From Spirogloea muscicola (lineage: Eukaryota; Streptophyta; Zygnematophyceae; Spirogloeales; Spirogloeaceae), in the NCBI GenBank assembly GCA_009602725.1, contig WELB01000115.1, positions 211,466 to 222,575 on the forward strand: a stretch of DNA of 11,110 nt, read 5' to 3'. This document shows positions 1 through 9,114 of the stretch, piece by piece. Made by a program: the position numbers and the translations under genes. Numbering within the stretch: the first letter of the stretch is position 1; each line of letters begins with the position of its first letter. The notes under the pieces were generated by a model. The model did no database searches. It was not told where the DNA came from and saw nothing but the letters and a program-made list of their open reading frames with translations.

Positions 1-124
<124 letters not shown>

Positions 125-839
125 AGCGCGGCGCACAGCAGCGGCCCGAGGAAGGGCCCGGCACGGCGGCGACGACGCCGGGCGGGCGCGGCGGCGGCGG
201 CGGCGGCAGCCGGAGAGGAGAAGGTGGGCGGAGAAGTGGTAATGGCGGCGGAGATGCGAGGTGGGGGGTCAGCGGCCGGGCTGCCCGCTCCGGGCGGAGG
301 AGGGGGGAGCCAGCCATGGAGGGCCGCCATGCACGCCCCCCCTCCTCCCTCCCTCCTCCGCCTCGAACGCGCCGGCCTACCGACAGGGCAAGGTGTCCCC
401 CGGATAAGCCCCCTCCCCGGGGGTCGGGTGAATATCTGCCTCCCTGGCCCTGCTGGTAACAGCTACTTGGAGGCGCGCTCTCCCGGGGGCCCGGAATCGG
501 AACCGTGGGCGAATGCCCCCCAGGTGGTTTGACCAGACGGGGCGGATGGTTCCCCGTCGCGTCGGCCGCGCCCTCGGGAGTGCCGCCGCCGCCCCGCGGG
601 CCCCGCCGGCCGTCGGGCTGCAGACGCAGCTGGCGTCGGTCGGCCGACTTTCTCGACGGGCCCGACAGTGCTCCCCGTCGGTCTTCCGACGAACAGCGTG
701 GGGGGAGAGCGCCCAGGCCGGCCACTCCGCCTGGCCCCCTCCCACCTCCCAGGCGTCGGCCGCCCGACGAGTGTGAGCGGCAACGCCCGACCATCGCTCG
801 GGCGGGGGGCATCGTCGGCCGGCCCCTCCTCCCGCGCGC

Positions 840-867
840 GCGCCAAAGAAAGGGCGTGGCCGCGAAA
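840..867 (-). promoter_or_regulatory. Pair of candidate E2F sites
   Basis: GCGCCAAA at 840-847 is the exact reverse complement of the classical E2F site TTTGGCGC. CCGCGAAA at 860-867 reads TTTCGCGG on the other strand and fits WTTSSCSS. They lie about 450-480 bases upstream of the SMC1 start codon, 20 bases apart start to start. E2F sites are typical of S-phase genes in plants, which suits a cohesin gene. Function is inferred, and in GC-rich DNA one such site could occur by chance. Confidence 0.4.
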
Positions 868-915
868 CAGCCCCAACCGCCGGGCTCAAACCTGCTAACG
901 ACACCCGAGCCCCCT

Positions 916-1028
916 TCTAACGGCGGAACCCACTGATAGCCCATCAGTCTTGTCCATTCCCTCCGGGCTTGCATTCTGCAGCCCCTCGCCACCGTTGCAT
1001 GAGCTTACTTTCTCCTTTCGATGGCCCA
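916..1028. promoter_or_regulatory. Cluster of MSA-like (AACGG) and site II-like (GCCCA) elements
   Basis: TCTAACGGC at 916-924 resembles the mitosis-specific activator element bound by MYB3R proteins (core AACGG). A second AACGG core is on the minus strand at 992-996. Site II-like AGCCCA (938-943) and GGCCCA (1023-1028) follow, and each sits inside an inverted repeat: ACTGAT/ATCAGT around the first and CGATGG/CCATCG (1019-1031) around the second. Such elements are common in plant proliferation genes. The assignment rests on motif matches only. Confidence 0.3.
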
Positions 1029-1085
1029 TCGGCCCTTTCAAAGGCCGCTTCCGCCCAGCGCTACGTGAGCTTCAGCTGGACGTGA
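999..1085 (+). other. Candidate upstream ORF 1 (28 codons)
   Basis: An ATG at 999 opens 28 codons ending at TGA 1083-1085, wholly upstream of the SMC1 start. A shorter one opens at ATG 1021 and stops at 1068. They matter only if transcription starts upstream of them, which the sequence alone does not show. No conserved peptide was recognised. Confidence 0.25.
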
Positions 1086-1187
1086 ACTGAGTCCCAAGCG
1101 GAGCTACCGCGGCCAGGAGCGCAGCCGCCGCCGCCGCCGCCGCCGCTGCCGCCGTCGCCGCCGCCGCTGCCAAGCGCGGCTTGGGGA

Positions 1188-1400
1188 ATGTCCACAGCAG
1201 CCTCTGGCAGCTGTGCTGAATCGAGGCGTCTGCAGCCGCGGAAGCACGTCTGCATTGACGTGGTCGGGCAAAGGGGGCGAGCTCGGCCAGCGCCGCGGGA
1301 GGGCCTCGGGGCCACGCCATGCCGTCGATGGAGCTGGCCCGCGGCAGCATCCACCGGCTCGAGGTGGACAACTTCAAGTCCTACAAGGGCCACCAAGTGA
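1188..1400 (+). other. Candidate upstream ORF 2, overlapping the SMC1 start
   Basis: The ATG at 1188 opens 70 codons that run past the SMC1 start codon (1319) in another frame and stop at TGA 1398-1400. If the mRNA includes 1188, ribosomes using this ATG would bypass the main start, which usually lowers translation. The peptide has no recognisable motif, and most of it past 1319 is a shadow of SMC1 exon 1. Confidence 0.25.
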
Positions 1401-1759
1401 TCGGTCCCTTCAAGACCTTCACTGCCATCATCGGGCCCAATGGCGCCGGCAAGTCGAACCTCATGGACGCAATCAGCTTCGTGCTCGGCGTCAAGTCCAT
1501 GCAGCTCCGGGGCAGCCAGCTCAGGGACCTCATCTACGCCTTCGACGACAGCGAGCGCAACGAGAGAGGCCGCAGGGGCTCCGTGAAGCTCGTCTACAGG
1601 ACGGCCACGGGGGAAGAGCTGACGTTTGCGAGGTCGGTGACTGGCGGGGGCACCAGTGAATACAAAGTAAACGGTAGAAGCGTGTCCTGGGAGGACTATA
1701 ATGCGCACATGCGCTCCATTGGAATCCTTGTCAAGGCTCGCAACTTTCTAGTTTTCCAG
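1319..1759 (+). other. SMC1: SMC1 exon 1: N-terminal ATPase half with Walker A
   Basis: This exon encodes the first 147 residues. The motif NFKSYKG is followed by Walker A at 1433-1456, then [12 protein letters not shown] and LRDLIYAF, all highly conserved in SMC1. It ends exactly after the Q-loop glutamine in NFLVFQ, and exon 2 resumes with GDVESIA. Third codon positions are strikingly GC-rich: 61 of the first 66 codons end in G or C. Confidence 0.95.
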
Positions 1760-4700
1760 GTTGGTGTTGAGCCAGGCCCGCAGCACGCAGCTCGCACAAT
1801 GATGTCTCTACTCGTATGGATGCGCTGGTCTGTCTTCTACGATCACATGGCCTCATTGTTGTTGACTGCAGGGTGACGTGGAATCCATTGCGTCAAGATC
1901 GGCCAAGGAGCTCATGATGCTCTTTGAGCAGATTTCTGGGTCTGAGGAGCTGAAGAAGGAATATGAGGAGCTGGAAGAGAAGAAGGGCAAGGCCGAGGAA
2001 GCGACGCTGCTCAGCTACCAGAAGAAAAGAAACATGGCGTCTGAGAGGAAGCAAAAGAAAGAGCAGAAGGATGAGGCGGAGCGCCATCTGAGATTGCAGA
2101 AGGAGCTTGTGAGTGGATTGCAATTAGCCTGTGTTGCCTACAAACTTATAGTTGCTGATCTTGGTGTAGCTGCAGCTGTCCATACTCGTAGACAAGTGTG
2201 CCTTTAGTGAAGGTTGATTTACAGACCATCCATCCCACTTGTCAACATATTGCAGTTGAACCTCAAGTCCAGCCACTCTTTGTGGAGGTTGTTCAACCAT
2301 GACAAAGAGATTGCCAGCACCCAAGAGGAAGTTGATGAAGCTGTGAACAAGCTTCAACAAATAGAAGGGGAACAGGGGGCTTTGGACAGCCAGGTCAAGG
2401 ACTTGAAGAAGGAGCAGGCTGGTCAACAGAAGGAAGTCTTACTCTGTGAGAAGACGATGAAGAAGAAGCAAAACGACATTGACAAGAAGGTGAGCTTGTC
2501 CACTGTCTTCTAGCTGTTTAGGTACTCATTCATGTACAGCAGATAATTCAGAAGTTCTTGATGCTGTGTCCGTGCTCTATACGTTTGCGGTCAGTGCTCG
2601 TCATGCTGACAGGACTTGCCATGGCCTGGCTGTACAGCAACCAGATATGCTCAAGTGCAAGGAAGCTGTCAAGCGCCTGCAGCTTCACATCAGTAATGAG
2701 GAGTCTGCGCTTGCTGTCAAGTCGAGCGAGTACGAGAGGAAGCAGAGGGAAATTGGTGACTTACAGAAGGACCTTGAGCGTGCAACGGCTCAGCTTGAGG
2801 AGCTGATGCAGCAAGGTCAGGGGACTGGCAAGGAGCTGCAGCTCGCAGAGAGCCAGATAGCTGAATACAACCGCGTGTGAGTTCAACAGCACCAAGCGTA
2901 CACTGTTGACCTCATCCACGACTTGCTGTTTACATTCCAGAAACATCTTATACTTTCTTTCAGCTTGACATCAGTTCTGTGTACTTGCATGCAGGAAGGC
3001 AGAGGCTGGGGCAAAAACGTCCACCTTGAGGCAGGAGAAAGAAGTGCTCGACAGGCAGCAGGAAGTCGATAAGGCGGTGGCAAACAACCTTGAGGCCACA
3101 ATCCAGCAGCAGACTGCTCGCGAGCAGCAGTTGAAGGCTCAACTGGAGCAGGTTGTGAACCGCAAGCAGCGAGTGGCACAAGACTTGGCAGCTGCCGAGG
3201 AGGAGCTAGTGCACATAAAAAGTCAACTCTCAGAAGTACAAGAGCGGCAACGCAAGCAGAGGTCAATCTTTGAGCACTGCTTTGCCTCTTATCTTCCTTG
3301 CACTCCCTTGTCATTGACATCTTATGCAGGAATTGTGGGCTTGGACAAGCTTCTGTTTGATCACAGACAGACAGACGCAATGATGACGTCTCAATGTAGG
3401 TGACAAGATTCCTGCTTGCCCTGTAACATTGAAGACTACGCTCTATTTCTCTTGATCGCAGATCGCGGAGTGAAGGTCTCTTGACAAAGCTAAACGACCT
3501 AGAAGTACAGTTGCGGGATGTGAAAGCTGACAGGAAAGAGAGTGAGCGAGATGTCAAGATGGCTGAAAATGTTGCCACCATGAAGAGACTGTTCTCTGGA
3601 GTCCATGGGCGAATGACAGACTTGTGCAGGCCAACTCAGAAGAAGTATAATCTGGCTCTGACGGTGGCTATGGGCAAGATGATGGAGGCTGTTGTTGTTG
3701 AGGATGATACGGCAGGAAAGGAGTGCATCCAGGTACAACTTGATATGTAAACTATATCATCTTGGTTGTGTCTTTGATGAAGCTCAGCATGCACCACCTA
3801 CTGGCTTATGCTTTGTCCATCTGACATATATACCGACCTGACACTGCTCGCAGTACCTCAAAAACCACCGGCAGCCTCCTATGACCTTCATCCCCTTGCA
3901 ATCGGTCAGAGTGAAACCAGTCCTGGAACGACTTCGGACCCTGGGCAGGACATCAAAGCTGATGATAGACGTCATGCAATATCCAGACCACGGGATTTCT
4001 ATATCTGTGCCGCTAGCTGTGCATAGGCATCGTCTTACAGATGAATCTTTCTGACAGATGGGGATCAATAGCCTGTAAGCCAGAGCTTGTTCAGCAGCTG
4101 CAGATTGTAAAATGTGCAGGCTTGCATGACTTTTTCAGCATGTGACATGTTGTGACATCCTTGACTATCTGGTGCACGTTTGACAATTCTGTCGAAAGAG
4201 CAATGCTCTTTGCAGTTGGCAACACTCTTGTCTGTGATACTGTTGAGGAAGCCCGCTCCTTGGCGTTTGGAGCGGAGCGCCACAAAGGTGCATGCACGTA
4301 TGAGGAGCAGTATTGATGCGATGTTTTCAGTGCCACGTGAAGGCTGCATGTTTTGATCTTGACATGACAATAAAACTACAGAGAGATATTACTAAGTAGC
4401 ACCAATCTGGCTGCAGTGGTTGCACTTGATGGGACGCTCCTCTCCAAGTCAGGCGCAATGACTGGCGGCATCAGTGGCAACATGGACTCAAAGTCCCAGC
4501 GATGGGATGAGAAAGCAATTGCAAGTGAGAGCTCTTTCCTTGTTGGGCACAGCAAAGTGGAGCTGAATACTGGGCTTCCATGTACTAGGGGTTGTCTATC
4601 GTGAGAAAGTTACTGCGAGTCTGAGTGCAGGACACAGGACTGTCTGCTAACACCCAGGCCCGCGAGCATCTCAGTGGAAGCTAAGACAACAAGCCAACAG

Positions 4701-7700
4701 GCCGTGACCTGTTGTCATGACCTACTAGTGAAACCTCCCAGCAGCATCAGCATGACGAGTGACAAGACAGGAATTTACACGTGACAGATCTTAAGGCTAA
4801 GAAAGAGCAGTACGAGAAGGAGCTGGCTGATCTTGGGTCTGCAAGAGACATGCGGGTGACTGAGCAAGACCTTTCTGTGAAGCTTGGTGATCTGGAACGG
4901 AAGATTCAGTATGCCAAAACAGAGCAGGTACAATGAATTGACCTGTCAGACTATCATACTCTGCATGGTACCTGCTCATTAGCATCTTCTGTTGCTTTCC
5001 TTGCCTAAGGCATTGTGAGCTGACAATTCTGGCTGGTCACTTGCATTTCCTGTCAAGCAAATTTGTCAAAGCACTGACGGTATGATCAGCCCAGTCGTAG
5101 TCTCGTGACTGAGAGCATGCTGGTCTCAATATCTCCAGCTTCACACAGGAGATAAACTACAGCGCACCCAGATAGAGTTGCAGACTATCACCGATCACAA
5201 GCAACAGCCTGCCTCAGAAGTTGACAAGGTAAGGGGCATCTCGTGGGCAATACGCAGATCAGAGATTTGCTTACAGTACTACAAGTTTTAAGCCACACCT
5301 TTTTGCTGCTGTCCTTAACTGTACCTGAGGGCCAGGTTAACACAGCTCCTCTTGCTGTGGTGTATGTGTGAGTCCACCCTCTGTAAGTGATGGCACATCA
5401 ACAAGTGCATGCAGGTGAAGAAGACCATGGCCCTGCGAAGCAAGGCAATCGCAAAGCTTGAAGATGAGATCAACCAGGTTGTAGACAGTGTGTACCGTGA
5501 GTTCAGCCGGACTGTTGGGGTGACAAATATTCGTGAATATGAGGAGAATCATCTCCGACAAGCCCAGCAGCTTGCTGAAAGGAAGATGAGATTGAAGGGC
5601 CAAGTAGCAAAGCTTCAAAATCAGTAAGTCTGACTTTCATTCAGTGGAAATCGTCGAGTTCGTTGCACAGGGTAAGAGCTATAAGAAGCCACAGTGAACA
5701 TCTGCTTATACTGTTATGTATGTTGATGGAGAATCTCATGCCTTGTGTAGACTGGATTTTGAGACGCGGAAGCACAGCACTGCTCAATTGGAACGACTAC
5801 GGGAGAGCATAGCTACGAACAAAGCGAAACTCGAAAGTCTCGCTAAAGAAGAGTCAACTGTGAAAGGAGCAGTACATGAAATTCAAGAAGAGCTTGACAA
5901 GTTGAGACAAAAGCTTCAAGGTCAGCGACTCCAAGCGTTGAAGGCAAATTGAGATACTTCTCATATGAGCAAGAATGAATTGATTGATGCTTCTGATAGT
6001 TCCAGAAGTAAGCGTCCACATTTGAAGTGGACATATGTCATGTTTCTATGACGGCATATGTCATCTTTCTATCAAATCTCTACCAATAGCTGAGGGGATT
6101 GTTGACCTGGTCTCCTGGTGTGGCTGTTTTCAGAGCTGCAAACACTCCTCGAAGACATCAACAGACAGCTCCAGGATATACAGAAGCAGAGTAGTAGCCT
6201 CAGTACAGCTGCTGGAAAGCTAAAACGGCAAATAACAACACTGGTATGCACCAATGTAGTGGCAAGAGGCTACTGCCACGTGCCGTACGTTACTGTGTTG
6301 AGGCGATCGTTAAAGCGTTTGCATTTTCATATGTTCCTAGTCGATCCTTGTGGTACTCAGTCCTCACTGCTTAGGCCTGATATTGGAGTACTCACACTTA
6401 TCTTTGTCAAAGTGTAGGAAGCTCGCCTAGAACAGCTGAGAGCAAAGAGGAAAGAAATCCTTGAGACTGCTGAGCTTGAGCAGATCGAGCTTCCCATTCT
6501 GGGGGGTGGATACGAGCTCATGGAAGTCGAATCAGGTGGCCTACCCACTTCTGCACCAGCTACAGAAACAGCCGTGCAGTTGGATTACAGCAATTTGAAT
6601 CGCAAGCTACAAAAGGTACAAGTCGTCTCATGGATTCCGAGTCACTCCTCCACTATTTGATGGTGAGATAGAACATTAATGGAGAGTGGTAGAAGGGTCT
6701 GAACTAACACTTATGTCTGTAAGGAGCTAGCAGAAATGCAATCCCATTCTTGTATCATACAGCAATAATTTGCATAACTGCTAGGTTTGCAAATTACTGC
6801 TGATCTCAACCCCGCATGTGGTTTAGGGGTTTCACTTGGCAGTCAGTGCAACAACCACCACTGTTCTTCTTCTGAACCTGCAGGTCTTTGGAGCTAGTTT
6901 ACCATCCTTGCCGATCACTCGCACTGATGTTCTCGCTGGGTCTCACAGGAGATGGATGCAACTGAGAGGGAGGCCGTAGAGAAGGACTTTGCTAGCAAGA
7001 TAGAGGCCTTATCTGCTGAGATTGAGCAAACAGCACCGAACCTTAGAGCATTGGATCAGTACGAGGCACTCAAAGAGAAAGAAAGGGAAGCCGTGGAGGC
7101 ATTTGAGGTTGCTCGACAAGACGCACGAACAATCACAGATGACTTCAACGTGATAAAGCAGAAACGGTCAGCTCCTAAGTGAACACAGATTACATTCCTG
7201 CCTTATGTGTGCCTTGAATTGATTTTGAATCAATCAAATTGTCAGTATCGCCACTATTTCTCTAGTGGCATAGCTACCTCACAGCCTACGATAGTGGTTT
7301 TGCTCAAGATGACTTATGGAGATTGCCGAATAGCAAGCTGTCTTCCTGTTGTACAATCCTCAGCGTTGGCGGTTTGATCATATACAAGCTTACACAGGAC
7401 TATCGGATGTGTTCCAGTTATGACCTTGTTATGGAGGCCTTCAATCACATCTCTGGTAATATCAACAACATCTACAAGGATTTGACAATGAGCTCTACAC
7501 ACCCCTTAGGGGGGACAGCGTACCTCACTTTGGAAAATGAGGACGACCCATACTTGCATGGCATCAAGTTCACTGCCATGCCTCCGACGAAGCGATTTCG
7601 AGACATGGAGCAGCTGTCTGGTGGGGAGAAGACTGTGGCTGCGCTTGCTCTTCTCTTTGCTGTTCACAGGTAAGTCATGCGCACGCTAAGCTCTTTCAAG

Positions 7701-8599
7701 TGAAGTGGGCATGCCTGTCATGTCACCTATTGGCCACCCATGTAGGCCTGCAGTGACTGGTCAGGGGTTTTGGTAGTCAAGACACTGTAAGAAGACCACC
7801 ACAGAAGACAAGGGAGGGTTTTAGACAACTTTCTGCTCATCCCTTGAGCTTTAATGCTGACCACGAACACCTTGAGGCTCAAGGGCTGGTATACATGTCC
7901 TCTCAGTACTTAATTGTCAGAGCAAGTGCACTATTACCAGGAAGACAAGCGGGTAATACACTGATATTGCTGATGATAAGTTCACATGCACATGTACCGA
8001 GTTTCAAGGACTGCAACAAGGTATAAAGCTTACCAAGCTGTGTGTTTGGACATGGTTGCAGTTTCCGGCCCTCCCCCTTCTTTGTCCTCGATGAAGTGGA
8101 TGCTGCCCTTGACAACATCAATGTGGCCAAGGTGGCAGCCTTCATACGCAGCAGGTCTAAGGAGGCCCCAACAAACGAAAGCAGGTCCGAAGCAACAACT
8201 GCATCCAAGCTTGGAGAAGGATTCCAGAGCGTTGTAATCTCTCTCAAAGATCAATTCTACGACAAGGCAGATGCATTGGTGGGCGTCTACCATGACTCAG
8301 AGCAGAGGTAAATTGACAATCTCCTAAGAGATACTACCTATAACGCGTGCTAAAGCTTCTCAATATATTACTGCCATGAGTCAAAAGGGTGCTGCTAGCG
8401 CTTGTGTAAGATTTGCCAGCACATTCTTTGTCAACAAATTGCTTGAATGGTGACCTTTGTGTAGAAGCTTGGCTGCTCACTTTCTAGGATGACAGCCGAA
8501 ACTGCTATTCCGAAGAAAGTATTAACAGCCAGTGCTTGCTATGATACCTGCAGCTGCTCTCGGACATTAACATTCGACCTGAGCAAGTACCCTGGTTGA
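1319..8599 (+). CDS. SMC1: Structural maintenance of chromosomes protein 1 (cohesin ATPase subunit), 19 coding exons
   Basis: SMC1 pairs with SMC3 and a kleisin to form the cohesin ring that holds sister chromatids together in the nucleus. The rebuilt protein is 1,236 residues, close to the family's usual 1,210-1,240. Its order is the canonical one: an N-terminal ATPase half with Walker A GPNGAGKS (residues 39-46) and Q-loop Gln147; a coiled coil rich in E/K/Q; a hinge at about 515-675; the return coiled coil; and a C-terminal head with signature LSGGEK (1122-1127), Walker B FFVLDE (1146-1151) and D-loop ALD (1155-1157). It ends [13 protein letters not shown], and SRTLTFDL is typical of plant SMC1. 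All catalytic motifs are intact, so the gene looks functional. ATG 1319 is preferred because conserved sequence begins about 10 residues later; ATG 1328 in the same frame is possible. The exon joins are my inference from splice motifs, phase and homology. Confidence 0.97.
3586..4524 (+). other. SMC1: SMC1 hinge domain (exons 6-9)
   Basis: The hinge dimerises with the SMC3 hinge. It starts near [12 protein letters not shown], continues with [10 protein letters not shown], then [14 protein letters not shown] in exon 7 and AVGNTLVCD in exon 8. It closes with [18 protein letters not shown] and RWDEKA in exon 9. The U12-type intron falls inside this domain. The GG pair in AMTGG and the glycine-rich end match the conserved dimer interface region of SMC hinges. 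Confidence 0.88.
3979..4177 (+). other. SMC1: U12-type (minor spliceosome) AT-AC intron, SMC1 intron 7
   Basis: The intron begins ATATCC, the U12 AT-AC donor core, right after GTC ATG CA and ends TGGTGCAC. Near its end is TCCTTGAC (4158-4165), a match to the U12 branch-site consensus TTCCTTRAY, with the branch A at 4164, 13 bases from the acceptor end. Splicing joins CA to G, giving [19 protein letters not shown], the conserved hinge sequence. A GT-AG reading fails: the exon 8 frame has TGA at 4143-4145 and no AG between it and 4178. The donor departs from consensus at positions +7 and +8 (AG instead of TT). Length is 199 bases. Confidence 0.88.
5921..6133 (+). repeat. Short direct repeat and hairpin inside SMC1 intron 13
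   Basis: CATATGTCATGTTTCTAT (6032-6049) is followed by CATATGTCATCTTTCTAT (6055-6072), 17 of 18 bases identical, offset 23. Just before it a perfect 6-bp stem GTCCAC/GTGGAC (6014-6019, 6027-6032) has a 7-base loop. This looks like a local duplication in an intron; no RNA gene family was recognised. Confidence 0.7.
7167..7417 (+). repeat. Small AT-rich hairpin inside SMC1 intron 16
   Basis: ATTGATT (7218-7224) and AATCAAT (7228-7234) form a perfect 7-bp stem with a 3-base loop. It lies in the intron just after exon 16 and resembles no known element. It could be chance in AT-rich intron sequence. Confidence 0.45.
7418..8599 (+). other. SMC1: SMC1 C-terminal ATPase head (exons 17-19)
   Basis: Exon 17 carries [16 protein letters not shown], the [18 protein letters not shown] signature region and ALALLFAVH. 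Exon 18 carries [18 protein letters not shown] (Walker B and D-loop) and [19 protein letters not shown]. Exon 19 is only 46 coding bases, 8554-8599. It has no usable start codon, but phase (AG joined to C) and the sequence [14 protein letters not shown] followed by TGA identify it. A short Ser/Thr/Glu-rich insert after RSRS is also typical of plant SMC1 in position, though its sequence is not conserved. Confidence 0.93.
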
Positions 8600-9114
8600 G
8601 CATTTCATAATAGAACCCACCAGGCACACGCTACCTGCCCTTGACTCGTTTGGCCATGTAGCTGCCCTCACGCTTTACATGCCTTGTGGCCCTATCTTTT
8701 AATGTGGGGACCAGCTGAAGCGCAGCAGATTGTCAGTTCCTCGTTCTACCCTCCGCCAACATCAGGGCCCAGGGCCATTCCGTAAACGGTGCGTTAAGAG
8801 GAAAGCATTGACCAAGAAGAGGCCATGGGACACATCTCCTTTACATGTTGCTCGAGCAATCACCACTATTACAAGCGAGAATATGACGATAATAATGGTC
8901 TCTCAGTGCGAACGGAATAACGAGCCAGGTAACCCGCCTGCACATCACGGTGGCAAGGAGGACATACAGCCAGGTGGTGCGGCGGTCTGAAGAATGGCCA
9001 AGCGGCATTGTTACATGTATTTACAACGGATTACCCCGTCCTGTTGGCCAGCAGGCCTAGTGACACCACCAATCGCTATTATTGGAGGGTGATGTGCACT
9101 TCGAAGAGCTCCGC
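8600..9114. other. Gene-free interval between converging genes (both 3' untranslated regions)
   Basis: These 515 bases separate the SMC1 stop codon from the stop codon of the minus-strand gene, so both 3' UTRs must end here or overlap. One open frame (8730-8990, +) has no recognisable motif and no splice or family support. On the minus strand, TGTAA occurs twice, at 9011-9015 and 9021-9025, about 90-100 bases past the CCDC97-like stop. TGTAA is the common polyadenylation motif of chlorophyte algae. No TGTAA was found on the plus strand in this interval. Confidence 0.6.
9011..9025 (-). promoter_or_regulatory. Candidate polyadenylation motif pair (TGTAA) for the CCDC97-like gene
   Basis: Two TGTAA motifs spaced 10 bases apart lie about 90-100 bases after the minus-strand stop codon. 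This motif marks poly(A) sites in many chlorophyte algae. The match is short, and other TTACA strings on the plus strand nearby make chance plausible. Confidence 0.3.

Larger units (their letters stand above)
1319..8599 (+). other. SMC1: Exon-intron map of SMC1
   Basis: Coding exons: 1319-1759, 1872-2108, 2256-2489, 2638-2876, 2995-3261, 3462-3732, 3854-3978, 4178-4287, 4417-4524, 4788-4927, 5139-5228, 5415-5623, 5751-5920, 6134-6243, 6418-6615, 6949-7166, 7418-7669, 8062-8307, 8554-8599. They total 3,711 bases, divisible by three, and every junction keeps phase and joins residues contiguous in known SMC1 proteins. Seventeen of the 18 introns are GT-AG, and acceptors are mostly CAG. Intron 7 is AT-AC. 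Intron 15 (6616-6948) and intron 17 (7670-8061) exceed 300 bases; no gene or RNA was recognised in either. The least certain boundaries are the intron 5, 8 and 13 donors (GTCAAT, GTGCAT, GTCAGC), which are weak but fixed by phase. Confidence 0.88.

Noticed and set aside
377-904. Long minus-strand open frame (175 codons) in the GC-rich flank, and its overlapping relatives on both strands
   Set aside because: Ala/Arg/Pro/Gly-rich with no family motif; stop-poor frames on both strands are expected at this GC content, and there is no splice or homology support.
3733-3853. Possible box C/D snoRNA in intron 6 (TGATGA at 3775-3780 with CTGA downstream)
   Set aside because: The C box lacks the purine at its first position, the flanking stem is at most 3 bp, and no internal C'/D' pair or guide match could be shown.
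3979-4214. Ordinary GT-AG splicing for SMC1 intron 7 using TTTTTCAG (ends 4138) or TTTGCAG (ends 4214) as acceptor
   Set aside because: The first leaves an in-frame TGA at 4143-4145. The second deletes the conserved [12 protein letters not shown] segment of the hinge.
8730-8990. 86-codon plus-strand open frame between the two genes
   Set aside because: No recognisable domain, lies in the shared 3' UTR interval, and composition looks like chance.
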